64,000 bases of DNA from Pseudoduganella ginsengisoli (GCF_009720865.1 NZ_WNLA01000023.1:1-64000); one strand, 5' to 3'; counted from the first letter of the stretch, positions 42,706 through 54,798 are shown. A program made the numbers and translations. The notes: a model not told the origin generated them from the letters alone.

Positions 42706-43974
42706 TCAGTGGAAGTGTTCATTCCCCGCCGGTGCATCTTCCGGCATTTCCGCGTGCACCAGTTCGCCCGCAGGATCGGCAAACAAGGGCGCGCCGCAAT
42801 CGTCGCAATACTCGGACACGTAGCGTTCACCGAGCTTCTTGACGGTGGTGACGCCGGCCGCGTTCAAGTGTTCAACGATTTCTTCCACCGGCGTACGCGG
42901 CTTCAGCAATTCCGCCAGGTTACCGCCCGAAATCGGGCCTTCCGGCGGCGTGCCTTCTTCATCTTCCTGGCCATACAGCGGCCACACGACGCCATACACG
43001 ACATCCGTGCTCTGGCGCGGCGTGAAGGCCACGCGGTATTCATCGACCTGGCCATTGCCGGCCTCTTCGCCAAACGCGGCAATCACGGCGCGCAAGTCCG
43101 ATGGCTCGACAGCCAAGGTATGGGTCAGGTAGTGCACGGCGGCGCGGATCGATACGGGACGGATCAATTTATCGGCTTCGCGGCATGCCATGTAATACGC
43201 TTCCGGCAGCAGCAATTCCACGCCGCAGCCCGGCAGCAGGCGGTTCACGGTCGGCAGCGCCTGCGTGCGCCACTGTTCCAGCGCATTCTTGCGCTCATCC
43301 GCATAGTGCGCGGCGGCCGACGGCATTTGCCAGCGGAACAGGGGGCCGCCATGGGGCGCCACCACGGCTGCCAGCAAGTAGCGGGTGTCGGCCAGGAACG
43401 GCGCGGTTTCCGGCACTTTGGTTTCGGTTTTGTACGCGACACCTTTCAATGCCGCCTGCGCCAGCTTTTGCACTTTGCCATACGCTTCCGCATGGGTGCG
43501 CGGCAACTGGTCGATCGAATACAAGGTCGACGCCATCGCCATGTGCGTGCCATCGGCCAGCAAGTGGGCGGAGAAGTGTGCGGACAGCGTATTGAGCACG
43601 TCGGCAGGAATCGGGCCGGATGCAATGGAAAAGCGGGTCCACGCAAGGATCGGGGCTGCCACCAGCAACACGTCGTACTTGGTGGAAACGCCGTCAGCCT
43701 CCACCGTGATGGTGGCGGATTCACTGACGGCTTCGACGCCATCCATCAGCACGTCGTAGGCCGTCAAGTCGTCGCGGAACAGCGTGTTCAGCGACGCATC
43801 GATCGTGTCCTGGTGGCCGGACTTCAGCAATTTGTGGATGTGCTGGTCCAGCGATGCTTCCCAGTTGCGCTCTTCGAGCCGGCTGGCGGACTGGCCCACG
43901 GCTTGGGCAAGGGTGACGAGGCGCTGGCTGTCGGCAGTAAGTTTGGGTGTTGAATCTTTAGATGGTCGACGCAT
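42706..43974 (-). CDS. DUF2863 family protein
   Basis: 422 residues. The sequence matches the DUF2863 family, which as far as I know is largely restricted to Burkholderiales: LVTLAQAVGQSASRLEERNWE at the start, YDVLLVAAPILAWTRFSIASG, and LRAVIAAFGEEAGNGQVDEYRVAFT. The end carries YCDDCGAPLFADPAGE, half of a possible zinc site (C-x2-C). No signal peptide. Function unknown. It is separated from acnA by a terminator and reads as a single-gene unit. Confidence 0.85.
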   Translation of the reverse strand: MRRPSKDSTPKLTADSQRLVTLAQAVGQSASRLEERNWEASLDQHIHKLLKSGHQDTIDASLNTLFRDDLTAYDVLMDGVEAVSESATITVEADGVSTKYDVLLVAAPILAWTRFSIASGPIPADVLNTLSAHFSAHLLADGTHMAMASTLYSIDQLPRTHAEAYGKVQKLAQAALKGVAYKTETKVPETAPFLADTRYLLAAVVAPHGGPLFRWQMPSAAAHYADERKNALEQWRTQALPTVNRLLPGCGVELLLPEAYYMACREADKLIRPVSIRAAVHYLTHTLAVEPSDLRAVIAAFGEEAGNGQVDEYRVAFTPRQSTDVVYGVVWPLYGQEDEEGTPPEGPISGGNLAELLKPRTPVEEIVEHLNAAGVTTVKKLGERYVSEYCDDCGAPLFADPAGELVHAEMPEDAPAGNEHFH

Positions 43975-44055
43975 AGCGCTTACAGTTTCTCTCTGTAGGA
44001 AAATTCACGTTAGGCATATTGTAGTGGATTCGGCGGCATGCGGCGGGCAATAAAA

Positions 44056-44077
44056 AACGCCGGACGAATCCGGCGTT
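44056..44077 (-). terminator. rho-independent terminator of acnA
   Basis: AACGCCGGA (44056-44064) and TCCGGCGTT (44069-44077) pair around CGAA. The preceding A-run gives a T-run on the minus strand just after the acnA stop. Confidence 0.85.
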
Positions 44078-44104
44078 CCTTGGCAAGCGCAAATGCTGGC
44101 CGGA

Positions 44105-46813
<2,709 letters not shown>

Positions 46814-46890
46814 GAGATCTCCTTCAGTGGGTATCGTCAATTATTAATATTCTTGCTACAGGTGAGGCGTGCTTAAATCGTGTCGCCGGA

Positions 46891-46970
46891 TGTAGGGCGG
46901 ATCATGATCCGCCTTGCATGCGGTTGGCGGCGCATGGCGGATTACGCGCTAAGCGCTAATCCGCCCTACA
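46891..46970. repeat. nested inverted repeat between MliC-like gene and acnA
   Basis: TGTAGGGCGGAT (46891-46902) and ATCCGCCCTACA (46959-46970) are perfect outer arms. Inside lie an 18-bp palindrome GGCGGATCATGATCCGCC (46896-46913) and a second hairpin GGCGGATTA/TAATCCGCC (46936-46944 / 46957-46965). Structures built on GTAGGGCGGATT are, as I recall, a common dispersed non-coding repeat in proteobacteria. Transcribed, it could act as a processing or stability element upstream of acnA. Confidence 0.75.
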
Positions 46971-46983
46971 GCTACAACTGCGA

Positions 46984-47475
46984 TTAACCTTGCGCCGGTG
47001 CCGGATTCAATTGTTCCGGGCTCTTGCACTCATTGGCCAGCTGGCGGTTTTGTTTGGAATCGAGCAGCATGCCCTTGGCTGGAATACCGATCCAGATCAA
47101 GCCGTACAGCTTGTTTTCAAAGCGGTGGGCGCCCGTCGTGGTGCCGACGCGCGTCAGACGGTGCAAACGCTTTTTCCAGCGCAGCGCGATATGGTCATCG
47201 TCGCCAGCGTTGGTATAAATGGCAATCTTGTTGCCGAGTTCACAGTTGAATTCCGTGACGGAGGAGTCGGTCACGGAAGGTTCGTCGGCTTCTTCCTTGT
47301 CGGCCGGCGACACGGCAGGGGCGGCGCCGGTTTCCGATGGCTTGGCCGCTTTCTTGCCTTTGACGGCGGCTTTCTTGGCCGCTTTGGCGTGGGTATCGAC
47401 TTCCGCATGGGCGGCGCCGGCAAACGAGCCCAGCGCCAGTGCGCAGGCCAGGAACAAATGGGAGACAGTCTTCAT
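46984..47475 (-). CDS. exported MliC-like protein (possible lysozyme inhibitor fold)
   Basis: 163 residues. Signal peptide about 1-24 (AHA), then a Lys/Ala-rich linker (AAKKAAVKGKKAAK) and an acidic stretch. The C-terminal about 90 residues have FNCELGNKIAIYT, ALRWKKRLHRLTRVGTTTGAHRFEN, LIWIGIPAKGMLLDSKQNRQLANEC. The paired Cys and the GA-x-R-[FY]...W...G...A-x-L pattern look like MliC/PliC domains. Its ATG overlaps the stop of the CitE-like gene (ATGA), so it is translationally coupled to a TCA-type operon, an odd place for a periplasmic protein. Confidence 0.65.
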   Translation of the reverse strand: MKTVSHLFLACALALGSFAGAAHAEVDTHAKAAKKAAVKGKKAAKPSETGAAPAVSPADKEEADEPSVTDSSVTEFNCELGNKIAIYTNAGDDDHIALRWKKRLHRLTRVGTTTGAHRFENKLYGLIWIGIPAKGMLLDSKQNRQLANECKSPEQLNPAPAQG

Positions 47476-48467
47476 GATACTTCCGATACAGAGGTGTTAA
47501 GCAGGGCCGAAGCCGATTCCGGCAATGTCAGTCCGGCAAGACGCGCGCGTTGCAGCACAGTCCAATAATACCGGTAGCTGGCGCGGTCGTGCAGGCGGCC
47601 GCCATGGGAAATTGGGCCCCATTGTGCCTGCGCAGCGTCGTGCAGGATGTGGGCCGCCTCATTCACTTCCGACAGGCGCGGCGTGAATGCCTTGATGACA
47701 GGCTTGATCTGGTTCGGGTGGATGCTCCACATGCGCGTATAGCCGAACTCGGCGGCGGCACGCTGGGCATCGTTGGCGACGACGGCCGGGTCCTTGATTT
47801 CCGTCGTCACGTTATGCGACGGCACTTTGCCGTGCGCATGGCAGGCGGCGGCGATTTCCAGTTTCGCGCGCACTACCAGCGGATGCGTGAACTGGCCCGG
47901 CGTGCGCATGGCATTGCCCGGCACGGCGCCATAATGCGACGACACGAAATCCATGATGCCGAACGACAGGCATTCGACTTGCGGCAGGGCGGCGATGTCA
48001 TGCACGTCGCGCAGCGCGCCGTGCGTTTCAATCAGCACGTGCACGGGCAGCGCCTGGCGGCCGGCCTTGTTGGCGTGGTGGTTGACCAGGTCCACGGCTT
48101 TTTTGACTTCCGCCAGGCTGTCCGGTTTCGGCAGCACGACGTAAGCCAACTGTTTGGCAGCCTGGCCGACTATGATTTCAATGTCGCGCTCGAAGTGCTG
48201 GCTGTGCAAATCATGCACGCGCGCGCCAATGCGGTTGAATTTGTTGCCTTCGTCGCGCAGCATGGTTGCCACCAGTTCGGCGTGCGCCACTTCGGCGCCG
48301 GCGGCGGCGCCATCTTCGCAATCAAATGTGATGTCGAACAGGGGACCAATTTCTTGTTGCAAGGCAATCGACTTGCGCATCAGCTTTTCAGAACCCGCGT
48401 AATGGTCGCAGGAGGGGAGTAGCAGCGGCTGGCGTGTGCCCTGGAATAAGACCTCGGAAGGATGCAT
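47472..48467 (-). CDS. HpcH/HpaI aldolase / citrate lyase beta-like protein (CitE family)
   Basis: 331 residues from ATG 48467 (MHPSEVLFQGT), the start I expect for this family. The frame is open to ATG 48584 and would add a 39-residue Pro/Ala-rich extension with no ribosome site. CitE-like features: LLPSCDHYAGSEKLMRKS, FDITFDCEDGAAAG (metal Asp/Glu), HVLIETHGALRDVHDIAA, LSFGIMDFVSSHYG and MWSIHPNQIKPVIKAF. Members cleave or form acyl-CoA esters of dicarboxylic acids, such as malyl-CoA or citramalyl-CoA. It lies between mdh and acnA, a common Burkholderiales arrangement. Confidence 0.85.
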   Translation of the reverse strand: MHPSEVLFQGTRQPLLLPSCDHYAGSEKLMRKSIALQQEIGPLFDITFDCEDGAAAGAEVAHAELVATMLRDEGNKFNRIGARVHDLHSQHFERDIEIIVGQAAKQLAYVVLPKPDSLAEVKKAVDLVNHHANKAGRQALPVHVLIETHGALRDVHDIAALPQVECLSFGIMDFVSSHYGAVPGNAMRTPGQFTHPLVVRAKLEIAAACHAHGKVPSHNVTTEIKDPAVVANDAQRAAAEFGYTRMWSIHPNQIKPVIKAFTPRLSEVNEAAHILHDAAQAQWGPISHGGRLHDRASYRYYWTVLQRARLAGLTLPESASALLNTSVSEVS

Positions 48468-48602
48468 GGATGTCGGGATGGGGGATGCGGGGACGGGCTG
48501 GGTATGCGGAAGCGCCGCCTTGCCACCGGCTGATCCGGAAGCAGGGCGGCGCGTGCGGCTGATGGCTGGTTTAACCGGTTCCATGTCGCCGCGTGTGCCG
48601 GA

Positions 48603-49592
48603 TTATGGCAGCAGGTGTTTTACGCCTTCACGCTCTTCGGTCAGTTCCTTCAGCGTGATGTTGATGCGCTCTTGCGAGAATGCGTCGATTTCCAGGCCCT
48701 GGACGATTTTGTATTCGCCGTTTTCGCAGGTCACTGGGAAGCCGAACATGGTGCCTTCCGGGATGCCGTAGGAACCATCCGATGGCACACCCATGGTGGT
48801 CCACTTGCCGTTGGTGCCCAGTACCCAGTCACGCACGTGATCGATTGCCGCGTTGGCTGCCGACGCTGCCGACGACAGGCCGCGTGCTTCGATGATGGCG
48901 GCGCCGCGCTTGCCCACGGTTGGCAGGAACACGTTGGCGTTCCATTCCTGGTCGTTGATCAGGTCCTTGACGGACTTGCCGTTCACGGTGGCGAAGCGGT
49001 AGTCGGCGTACATGGTTGGCGAGTGGTTGCCCCACACGGTCAGCTTCTCGATGTCTTTCACCTGGGTGCCGGTCTTGGCAGCCACTTGCGACAGCGCGCG
49101 GTTGTGGTCCAGGCGCAGCATGGCGGTGAAGTTCTTCGCTGGCAGCGAAGGAGCCGATTTCATGGCGATGTAAGCGTTGGTGTTGGCTGGGTTGCCGACC
49201 ACCAGCACTTTCACGTTGCGCGAAGCAACGGCGTCCAGCGCCTTGCCTTGCACCGTGAAGATCTGGGCGTTAGCTTCCAGCAGGTCTTTACGCTCCATGC
49301 CTGGGCCGCGTGGACGGGCGCCAACCAGCAGGGCAACGTCAGCGTCTTTGAACGCGGTCATAGGGTCGGAGTGAGCGGTCATGCCTGCCAGCAGCGGGAA
49401 TGCGCAGTCGTCGATTTCCATCATGACGCCTTTCAGCGCTTTTTGCGCTTTTTCGTCAGGGATTTCGAGCAGTTGCAGGATGACTGGCTGGTCTTTGCCC
49501 AGCATGTCGCCGTTGGCGATGCGGAACAGCAGGGAATAGCCGATTTGGCCGGCAGCGCCAGTGACGGCAACACGCATTGGGGTTTTAGCCAT
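48603..49592 (-). CDS. mdh: malate dehydrogenase
   Basis: 329 residues; GGAGA lies before ATG 49592. NAD-binding [15 protein letters not shown], substrate Arg loop [27 protein letters not shown], the LDHNRA segment and the catalytic His in [11 protein letters not shown] (about 190). It belongs to the cytosolic-type MDH group typical of betaproteobacteria. It converts malate and oxaloacetate in the TCA cycle. It is first of the minus-strand TCA group and is driven by the promoter at about 49912-49940, which leaves a leader of about 310 nt containing REP-like hairpins. Confidence 0.97.
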   Translation of the reverse strand: MAKTPMRVAVTGAAGQIGYSLLFRIANGDMLGKDQPVILQLLEIPDEKAQKALKGVMMEIDDCAFPLLAGMTAHSDPMTAFKDADVALLVGARPRGPGMERKDLLEANAQIFTVQGKALDAVASRNVKVLVVGNPANTNAYIAMKSAPSLPAKNFTAMLRLDHNRALSQVAAKTGTQVKDIEKLTVWGNHSPTMYADYRFATVNGKSVKDLINDQEWNANVFLPTVGKRGAAIIEARGLSSAASAANAAIDHVRDWVLGTNGKWTTMGVPSDGSYGIPEGTMFGFPVTCENGEYKIVQGLEIDAFSQERINITLKELTEEREGVKHLLP

Positions 49593-49715
49593 GATGAATC
49601 TCCAAAGTGATGGAATGAAAACGGAAGCTATGGGCCCGGTTCGGGGAAAAATGTAATGATACCAAAAGCGGTCGGGAAAATTGCGCCAACCTCGTCATCG
49701 CGGCAGACTCGTCAG

Positions 49716-49786
49716 TCCCGCGCAGGCGGGATTCCATAGGCTGTTGGCCGGAGTTGCTCAGCATGGATCCTCGCATTCGCGAGGAT
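49716..49786. repeat. compound REP-like repeat, copy 2, in the mdh leader
   Basis: TCCCGC (49716-49721) and GCGGGA (49726-49731) are followed by TTCCATAGGC, the same core as at 15890-15916. A second stem, ATCCTCGC (49767-49774) with GCGAGGAT (49779-49786), follows. Both would be transcribed in the mdh 5' leader. Confidence 0.7.
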
Positions 49787-49911
49787 GACGGGCGGCCACT
49801 ATCATTTAAATGATACAAGACCGCAAAGTTCAATTTGCCTTTCACCGGTAGTGCGACTATGCTTTTCTGATCCAGGTGTCAACCAGGCTGGCCAAATAAG
49901 CACAACTCCTG

Positions 49912-49940
49912 AGTGTAGGCTTCCCTGGACTTTCTGTCAA
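49912..49940 (-). promoter_or_regulatory. sigma70 promoter for mdh
   Basis: On the minus strand, TTGACA (complement of 49935-49940) is followed after exactly 17 bases by TACACT (complement of 49912-49917). This is close to the ideal consensus and directed toward mdh. Confidence 0.7.
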
Positions 49941-49951
49941 CGCTATCTTAT

Positions 49952-49965
49952 GTCTTATATAAGAC
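49952..49965. promoter_or_regulatory. candidate GntR operator, 14-bp perfect palindrome
   Basis: GTCTTATATAAGAC is self-complementary and extends imperfectly outward (TTATGTCTTAT / ATAAGACAGATAA). It ends 11 bp upstream of the mdh -35 box and about 40 bp before the GntR gene. That is an ideal place for autoregulation by the GntR protein and control of mdh. It is not the GT-N3-AC type usual for FadR/HutC sites, so binding by this protein is inferred. Confidence 0.6.
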
Positions 49966-50004
49966 AGATAAGTTGACGTTTTTTCTGGACGGCAGTGGGG
50001 TTTT

Positions 50005-50811
50005 GTGGTGAAATGCCAGCCCATGAACAACGCCTCGTCCAATCTGAATACCGCGAACTTGCAAAGTGCATCCGGCTCCCAGGCCGGCGGCCCATCGCCA
50101 ACGTTTTCGCCGCTGTACCAGCAGATCAAGGCGCTGATCACGCAAAGCTTGCAGTCCGGCGAATGGAAGCCGGGCGAACTGATCCCCAGCGAAGTGGAAT
50201 TGGCCGGCCGGTTCAAGGTCAGCCAGGGCACTGTGCGCAAGGCGATCGACGAGCTGGCGGCGGAAAACCTGGTGGTGCGCAAGCAGGGCAAGGGCACGTT
50301 CGTGTCGACCCACCACGAAGCGCGCGCCCATTTCCGCTTCCTGCGGCTGATGCCTGACGAGGGCGTGCCGCACTATCCCGAATCCAAATTTATCGAAGTC
50401 AAGCGCATGCGCGCGCCCGCCGACGTGGCGCGCCTGCTGGAATTGAAATCCGGCGATGCGGTTGTCTTCATCAAGCGCGTGCAATCGTTTGACGGCATTC
50501 CCACCATCGTGGAAGAGCTGTGGTTGCCCGGCTTGATCTTCAAAGGCCTGACAGCCGAGCGTCTCAATGAATACAAAGGGCCGATGTATGGCCTGTTCGA
50601 ATCTGAGTTTGGCACCCGCATGATCCGCGCGCAGGAAAAGATCCGCGCTGTGTGTGCAGGCGATTCCGAAGCGGAATTGCTGCAGCTGGCTGCCGGTACT
50701 CCACTGCTGATGTCTGAACGTGTGTCGTTCACGTATGGCGACAAGCCGGTTGAGCTGCGCCGCGGGCTGTATTCCACCGCGCGCCACCATTACCAGAACG
50801 ATTTGAGCTGA
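50005..50811 (+). CDS. GntR-family regulator, HutC/UTRA subgroup, candidate TCA regulator
   Basis: 268 residues from GTG 50005; ATG 50023 (262 residues) is also possible, as neither start has a strong site. A Ser/Asn-rich N-terminal tail precedes the winged helix (LYQQIKALITQSLQSGEWKPG, LIPSEVELAGRFKVSQGTVRKAIDELAAENLVVRKQGKGTFV). The UTRA ligand domain follows (from about 95), with RVQSFDGIPTIVEELWLP and the final ERVSFTYGDKPVELRRGLYSTARHHY. Such proteins sense small acids or sugars. Its position between the mdh group and the sdh-gltA operon suggests it tunes the TCA cycle. Confidence 0.85.
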   Translation: MVKCQPMNNASSNLNTANLQSASGSQAGGPSPTFSPLYQQIKALITQSLQSGEWKPGELIPSEVELAGRFKVSQGTVRKAIDELAAENLVVRKQGKGTFVSTHHEARAHFRFLRLMPDEGVPHYPESKFIEVKRMRAPADVARLLELKSGDAVVFIKRVQSFDGIPTIVEELWLPGLIFKGLTAERLNEYKGPMYGLFESEFGTRMIRAQEKIRAVCAGDSEAELLQLAAGTPLLMSERVSFTYGDKPVELRRGLYSTARHHYQNDLS

Positions 50812-51109
50812 TCCTCTAAACACACGGAAATAGCATGATGCGGCTAGCTAATATTAACAACGGTGTATCGTCAGCCGCAGGAAAGTAGTCGAACCGATTT
50901 GATTCAGGAGACGCGCAGTCCCGTGCCAGCGGGGCAAGACCTGCGCCAATAAAAAAGTGGCATGTCGAAATGGCATGACCCGATAACGGCAAACTGGGCG
51001 ATAAAACATAATTATCGTTATATGTAACAATAGATATTGGTCTGGACAGTGAAAATAGGCGAAAATCGCTGTCCTGCAAAATTTTAGTTATAGATAGGGA
51101 GGTCTTGAC
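50812..51109. promoter_or_regulatory. 298-bp region upstream of sdhC
   Basis: No gene is seen. The right half is AT-rich and contains an inverted repeat, CGATAA (50999-51004) and TTATCG (51012-51017), with a 7-base gap. It presumably carries the sdh promoter. I could not pick -35/-10 boxes with confidence. Confidence 0.45.
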
Positions 51110-51529
51110 ATGTCAGAAGCCGTAAGGGAAGCAAGAAAAGAACGGCCGAAGTTCACCAACATTCATGTGACGGAATTGTCCAACTACCGCATGCCATTGG
51201 CGGCGATTGTGTCGATTTTGCACCGCATCAGCGGTTTCATGATGTTCGCTTTGTTGCCAGTCGTGCTGTATCTGCTGGAATTGAGCATCCGTTCGGAAAT
51301 CTCGTTTGGCTATCTGCAGGGCATCGCCCAGCAGCCAATCACCAAGCTGGTCATCCTGGCTCTGGTTTGGGGTTATTTCCACCACTTCTGCGCCGGCGTA
51401 CGCCACCTGGTCATGGACATGCATGTGGGCCTGGACAAGGATTCGGCGCGTAAATCGTCCGCGACTGTGCTGACCATCAGCCTGGCTCTGACCGTGCTGG
51501 TCGCCCTGAAACTGTTTGGAGTGTTCTGA
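51110..51529 (+). CDS. sdhC: succinate dehydrogenase cytochrome b556 subunit
   Basis: 139 residues from ATG 51110, with GGGAGG upstream. Three transmembrane helices (about 33-55, 80-100, 115-137). SdhC signature LHRISGFMMF (quinone-site Ser and His region) and the haem b ligand area HHFCAGVRHLVMDMHVGL. It anchors the SdhAB dimer in the inner membrane and with SdhD forms the quinone site. First gene of sdhCDAB-sdhE-gltA. Confidence 0.95.
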   Translation: MSEAVREARKERPKFTNIHVTELSNYRMPLAAIVSILHRISGFMMFALLPVVLYLLELSIRSEISFGYLQGIAQQPITKLVILALVWGYFHHFCAGVRHLVMDMHVGLDKDSARKSSATVLTISLALTVLVALKLFGVF

Positions 51530-51531
51530 AA

Positions 51532-51897
51532 ATGGCAAACAATAATATCGGACCAAAACGCCTGGTTGTCGGCGCCGGTTACGGCGTCAAGGACTGGCTG
51601 GCACAGCGCGTGACCGCCGTGCTGATGGTGGTCTACACCGCCGTCCTGCTGATTTCTTTCTTGACTGGCAGCAACTTCACGTATGAAGGCTGGGCCGGTC
51701 TGTTCGCAAAACAATGGTTCAAGCTGTTCTCCGCAGTGACGTTGTTTGGCCTGTTCTACCACGCCTGGGTTGGCGTGCGTGATATCTGGATGGACTATGT
51801 GAAGCCGGTTGGTGTGCGCCTGGCGCTGCAAATCGCAACCATCCTGTGGCTGGTCGGCTGCGCCGCCTGGTCGGTTCAAATTCTGTGGAGCGTATAA
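51532..51897 (+). CDS. sdhD: succinate dehydrogenase membrane anchor subunit
   Basis: 121 residues, starting 2 bp after sdhC. Three transmembrane helices; KDWLAQRVTAVLMVVYTAVL and YHAWVGVRDIWMDYVKPVGVRL hold the conserved Arg, His and Asp-Tyr of the quinone and haem sites. It partners SdhC as the membrane part of complex II. Confidence 0.95.
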   Translation: MANNNIGPKRLVVGAGYGVKDWLAQRVTAVLMVVYTAVLLISFLTGSNFTYEGWAGLFAKQWFKLFSAVTLFGLFYHAWVGVRDIWMDYVKPVGVRLALQIATILWLVGCAAWSVQILWSV

Positions 51898-51900
51898 ATC

Positions 51901-53679
51901 GTGGCAGCAATCAAATCTGCAATTCCTTCCCGCCGCTTTGACGCGGTGATCGTCGGCGCCGGCGGTTCCGGCATGCGCGCCTCCCTGCAACTGGCAGAAG
52001 CCGGCCTGAACGTGGCCGTGCTGTCGAAAGTCTTCCCAACCCGCTCGCACACCGTGGCAGCGCAGGGCGGCATCGGCGCATCGCTGGGCAACATGGCTGA
52101 AGACAACTGGTTCTGGCACATGTTTGACACCGTCAAGGGTGGCGACTACCTGGGCGACCAGGACGCGATTGAATTCATGTGCCGCGAAGCACCGAAAGTC
52201 GTGTACGAACTGGAACACTTCGGCATGCCATTCGACCGCAACCCGGACGGCACCATTTACCAGCGTCCATTCGGCGGCCACACCGCGAACTTCGGCGAGA
52301 AAGCCGTGCAGCGCGCCTGCGCCGCGGCTGACCGTACCGGCCACGCACTGCTGCACACGCTGTACCAGCGCAATGTGCGCGCCCGCACCCACTTCTTCGT
52401 TGAATGGATGGCTTTGGACCTGATCCGCGACGCGGACGGCGACGTGGTCGGCGTAGTGGCCCTGGAAATGGAAACCGGCGACGTCATGATGCTGGAAGCG
52501 AAGACCACGATCTTCGCCACCGGCGGTGCAGGCCGTATTTTCGCCGCATCGACCAATGCATTCATCAACACCGGCGACGGCATGGGTATGGCGGCGCGTG
52601 CCGGCCTGCCGCTGCAAGACATGGAATTCTGGCAGTTCCACCCGACCGGCGTGTCCGGCGCGGGCGTCTTGATCACGGAAGGCGTGCGCGGTGAAGGCGG
52701 TATCCTGATCAACTCGCAAGGCGAGCGTTTCATGGAGCGCTATGCGCCGACCTTGAAAGACCTGGCGCCGCGCGACTTCGTGTCCCGTTCGATGGACCAG
52801 GAAATCAAGGAAGGCCGTGGCTGCGGTCCGAACAAGGACCACGTGCTGCTGGACCTGCGCCACATCGGCAAGGAAACCATTGAAAAGCGCCTGCCGTCGA
52901 TTCTGGAAATCGGCCACAAGTTCGCCAACGTCGATGCGACCAAGGAACCAATCCCGGTCGTGCCAACCATCCACTACCAGATGGGCGGTATTCCGACCAA
53001 CATCCACGGCCAGGTGGTGACGCCTGCCGGCGATGGCACGCAAAAGGTCGTCAACGGCCTGTACGCAATCGGCGAATGCGCTTGCGTCTCCGTACACGGC
53101 GCGAACCGCCTGGGCACCAACTCGCTGCTGGACCTGGTGGTCTTCGGCCGCGCAGCCGGTAACCACGTGGTGGCACAAAACCTGAAGCAAAAAGAAAACA
53201 AGCCTCTGCCGAAAGACGCAGCGGACTTCGCGCTGAACCGCCTGAACAAGCTGGAAACGTCGACCGGTTCGGAAAAAGTGCAGGACGTCGCCAACGACAT
53301 CCGCGCGTCGATGCAAAAGTTCTGCGGCGTGTTCCGTACCGACGAGGCACTGAACGCCGGCGTGAAAGCCATCATGGAACTGGACGAACGCCGCAAGCAC
53401 GTATCGTTCAAGGACAAGTCGAAAGTGTTCAACACGGCCCGCGTGGAAGCGCTGGAACTGGACAACCTGATCGAAACCGCCAAGGCAACCATTACCTCGG
53501 CTGCGGCACGCAAGGAATCGCGCGGCGCCCATGCGCACAACGATTACCCGCAACGCGACGACGACAACTGGATGAAGCACACGCTGTGGTTCTCCGAAGG
53601 CAACCGCCTGGAATACAAAGCTGTCGTCACCAAGCCGCTGACGGTTGAAACCTTCAAGCCAAAAGCACGTACTTTCTAA
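51901..53679 (+). CDS. sdhA: succinate dehydrogenase flavoprotein subunit
   Basis: 592 residues from GTG 51901, 3 bp after sdhD. FAD-binding [20 protein letters not shown], the covalent flavin His in [17 protein letters not shown] (about 50), substrate residues in [32 protein letters not shown], the Arg in [15 protein letters not shown]. Oxidises succinate to fumarate at the cytoplasmic face of complex II. Confidence 0.97.
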   Translation: MAAIKSAIPSRRFDAVIVGAGGSGMRASLQLAEAGLNVAVLSKVFPTRSHTVAAQGGIGASLGNMAEDNWFWHMFDTVKGGDYLGDQDAIEFMCREAPKVVYELEHFGMPFDRNPDGTIYQRPFGGHTANFGEKAVQRACAAADRTGHALLHTLYQRNVRARTHFFVEWMALDLIRDADGDVVGVVALEMETGDVMMLEAKTTIFATGGAGRIFAASTNAFINTGDGMGMAARAGLPLQDMEFWQFHPTGVSGAGVLITEGVRGEGGILINSQGERFMERYAPTLKDLAPRDFVSRSMDQEIKEGRGCGPNKDHVLLDLRHIGKETIEKRLPSILEIGHKFANVDATKEPIPVVPTIHYQMGGIPTNIHGQVVTPAGDGTQKVVNGLYAIGECACVSVHGANRLGTNSLLDLVVFGRAAGNHVVAQNLKQKENKPLPKDAADFALNRLNKLETSTGSEKVQDVANDIRASMQKFCGVFRTDEALNAGVKAIMELDERRKHVSFKDKSKVFNTARVEALELDNLIETAKATITSAAARKESRGAHAHNDYPQRDDDNWMKHTLWFSEGNRLEYKAVVTKPLTVETFKPKARTF

Positions 53680-53695
53680 GCAAGGGCTCAAGAAC

Positions 53696-54406
53696 ATGCC
53701 ACGCACTCTCAAATTCAAGATTTACCGCTACGACCCGGACCGCGACGCCAAGCCTTACATGCAAGACTTGACGGTGGAACTGAAAGACACCGACAAGATG
53801 CTGCTGGACGCGCTGCAGCGCATCAAGTCGGACGTGGATGACTCGCTGGCCCTGCGCCGCTCGTGCCGTGAAGGCGTTTGCGGCTCCGACGCGATGAACA
53901 TCAACGGCAAAAACGGCCTGGCCTGCACCACCAACCTGAACGAACTGACGGAACCTATCGTGCTGCGTCCGCTGCCTGGCCTGCCAGTCATCCGCGACCT
54001 GATCGTCGACATGACCCAGTTCTTCAAGCAGTACCATTCGATCAAGCCATTCCTGATCAACGACTCGATTCCGCCGGAAACCGAGCGCCTGCAGTCGCCT
54101 GCGGAACGCGAAGAACTGGACGGCCTGTACGAGTGCATCCTGTGCGCGTGCTGCTCGACGTCGTGCCCGTCGTTCTGGTGGAACCCGGACAAGTTCGTCG
54201 GCCCGGCCGGCCTGCTGCAGGCGTACCGCTTCATCGCCGACTCGCGCGACGAAGCCACCGGTGCCCGTCTGGACAATCTGGAAGACCCATATCGTCTGTT
54301 CCGCTGCCACTCGATCATGAATTGCGTTGATGTTTGCCCGAAAGGCCTGAATCCGAACAAGGCGATTGGCAAGATCAAGGAATTGATGGTCCGCCGCGCT
54401 ATCTAA
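53696..54406 (+). CDS. sdhB: succinate dehydrogenase iron-sulfur subunit
   Basis: 236 residues from ATG 53696, chosen because [15 protein letters not shown] is the normal SdhB start. The 2Fe-2S ligands are in [21 protein letters not shown]. The 4Fe-4S and 3Fe-4S ligands are in [16 protein letters not shown] and [17 protein letters not shown]. Passes electrons from SdhA to ubiquinone. It lies 16 bp after sdhA. Confidence 0.97.
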   Translation: MPRTLKFKIYRYDPDRDAKPYMQDLTVELKDTDKMLLDALQRIKSDVDDSLALRRSCREGVCGSDAMNINGKNGLACTTNLNELTEPIVLRPLPGLPVIRDLIVDMTQFFKQYHSIKPFLINDSIPPETERLQSPAEREELDGLYECILCACCSTSCPSFWWNPDKFVGPAGLLQAYRFIADSRDEATGARLDNLEDPYRLFRCHSIMNCVDVCPKGLNPNKAIGKIKELMVRRAI

Positions 54407-54418
54407 GTCGTAACGACG

Positions 54419-54700
54419 ATGACGCATCTGGATAAAACTGCGCATCAGGCAGATCCAGCGAACCGTGCGCGCCTCCGCTGGCGCGCACGCCGCGGCCTGC
54501 TGGAAAACGACCTCATCCTGACTCGTTTTCTCGATGCGCATGAACAAGAATTGACCGACGAGGAAGTGGACGCGTTCACGCGGCTCCTCGACTTGTCGGA
54601 CAATGCGCTGATGGATCTGGTGCTGGCTCGAACCGAGCCGGAAGGCGAGATCGATCTGCCGCATGTGCGCGCACTGCTGCAACGTTTGCGTCTTGCGTGA
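54419..54700 (+). CDS. sdhE: succinate dehydrogenase assembly factor (FAD assembly)
   Basis: 93 residues. The SdhE family motif [17 protein letters not shown], with the conserved R-G-x-x-E, is followed by [36 protein letters not shown]. It helps attach FAD covalently to SdhA. The location between sdhB and gltA is usual for Burkholderiales. Confidence 0.95.
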   Translation: MTHLDKTAHQADPANRARLRWRARRGLLENDLILTRFLDAHEQELTDEEVDAFTRLLDLSDNALMDLVLARTEPEGEIDLPHVRALLQRLRLA

Positions 54701-54798
54701 CTGGGCGGGCCGGATACCCGATCCCGGCCCCCTTTACGCCGCTGGTAGTACCAAAGGTTTTTTTAATAAAGCTGCATCTCTCCAGGAAGGAAGAGTCC

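Larger units (their letters stand above)
49593..50004. promoter_or_regulatory. 412-bp divergent control region between mdh and the GntR gene
   Basis: The region contains, left to right: the mdh leader with two hairpins (49716-49731 and 49767-49786), a consensus sigma70 promoter on the minus strand (49912-49940) and a perfect palindrome (49952-49965). I see no gene in it. Confidence 0.6.

Noticed and set aside
47472-48584. Longer start for the CitE-like protein (39 extra residues)
   Set aside because: The extension is low-complexity Pro/Ala/Ser, lacks a ribosome site and precedes the usual MHPSEV start.
51373-53718. 781-residue minus-strand ORF opposite sdhC-sdhA
   Set aside because: Antisense shadow of three essential, motif-complete genes.
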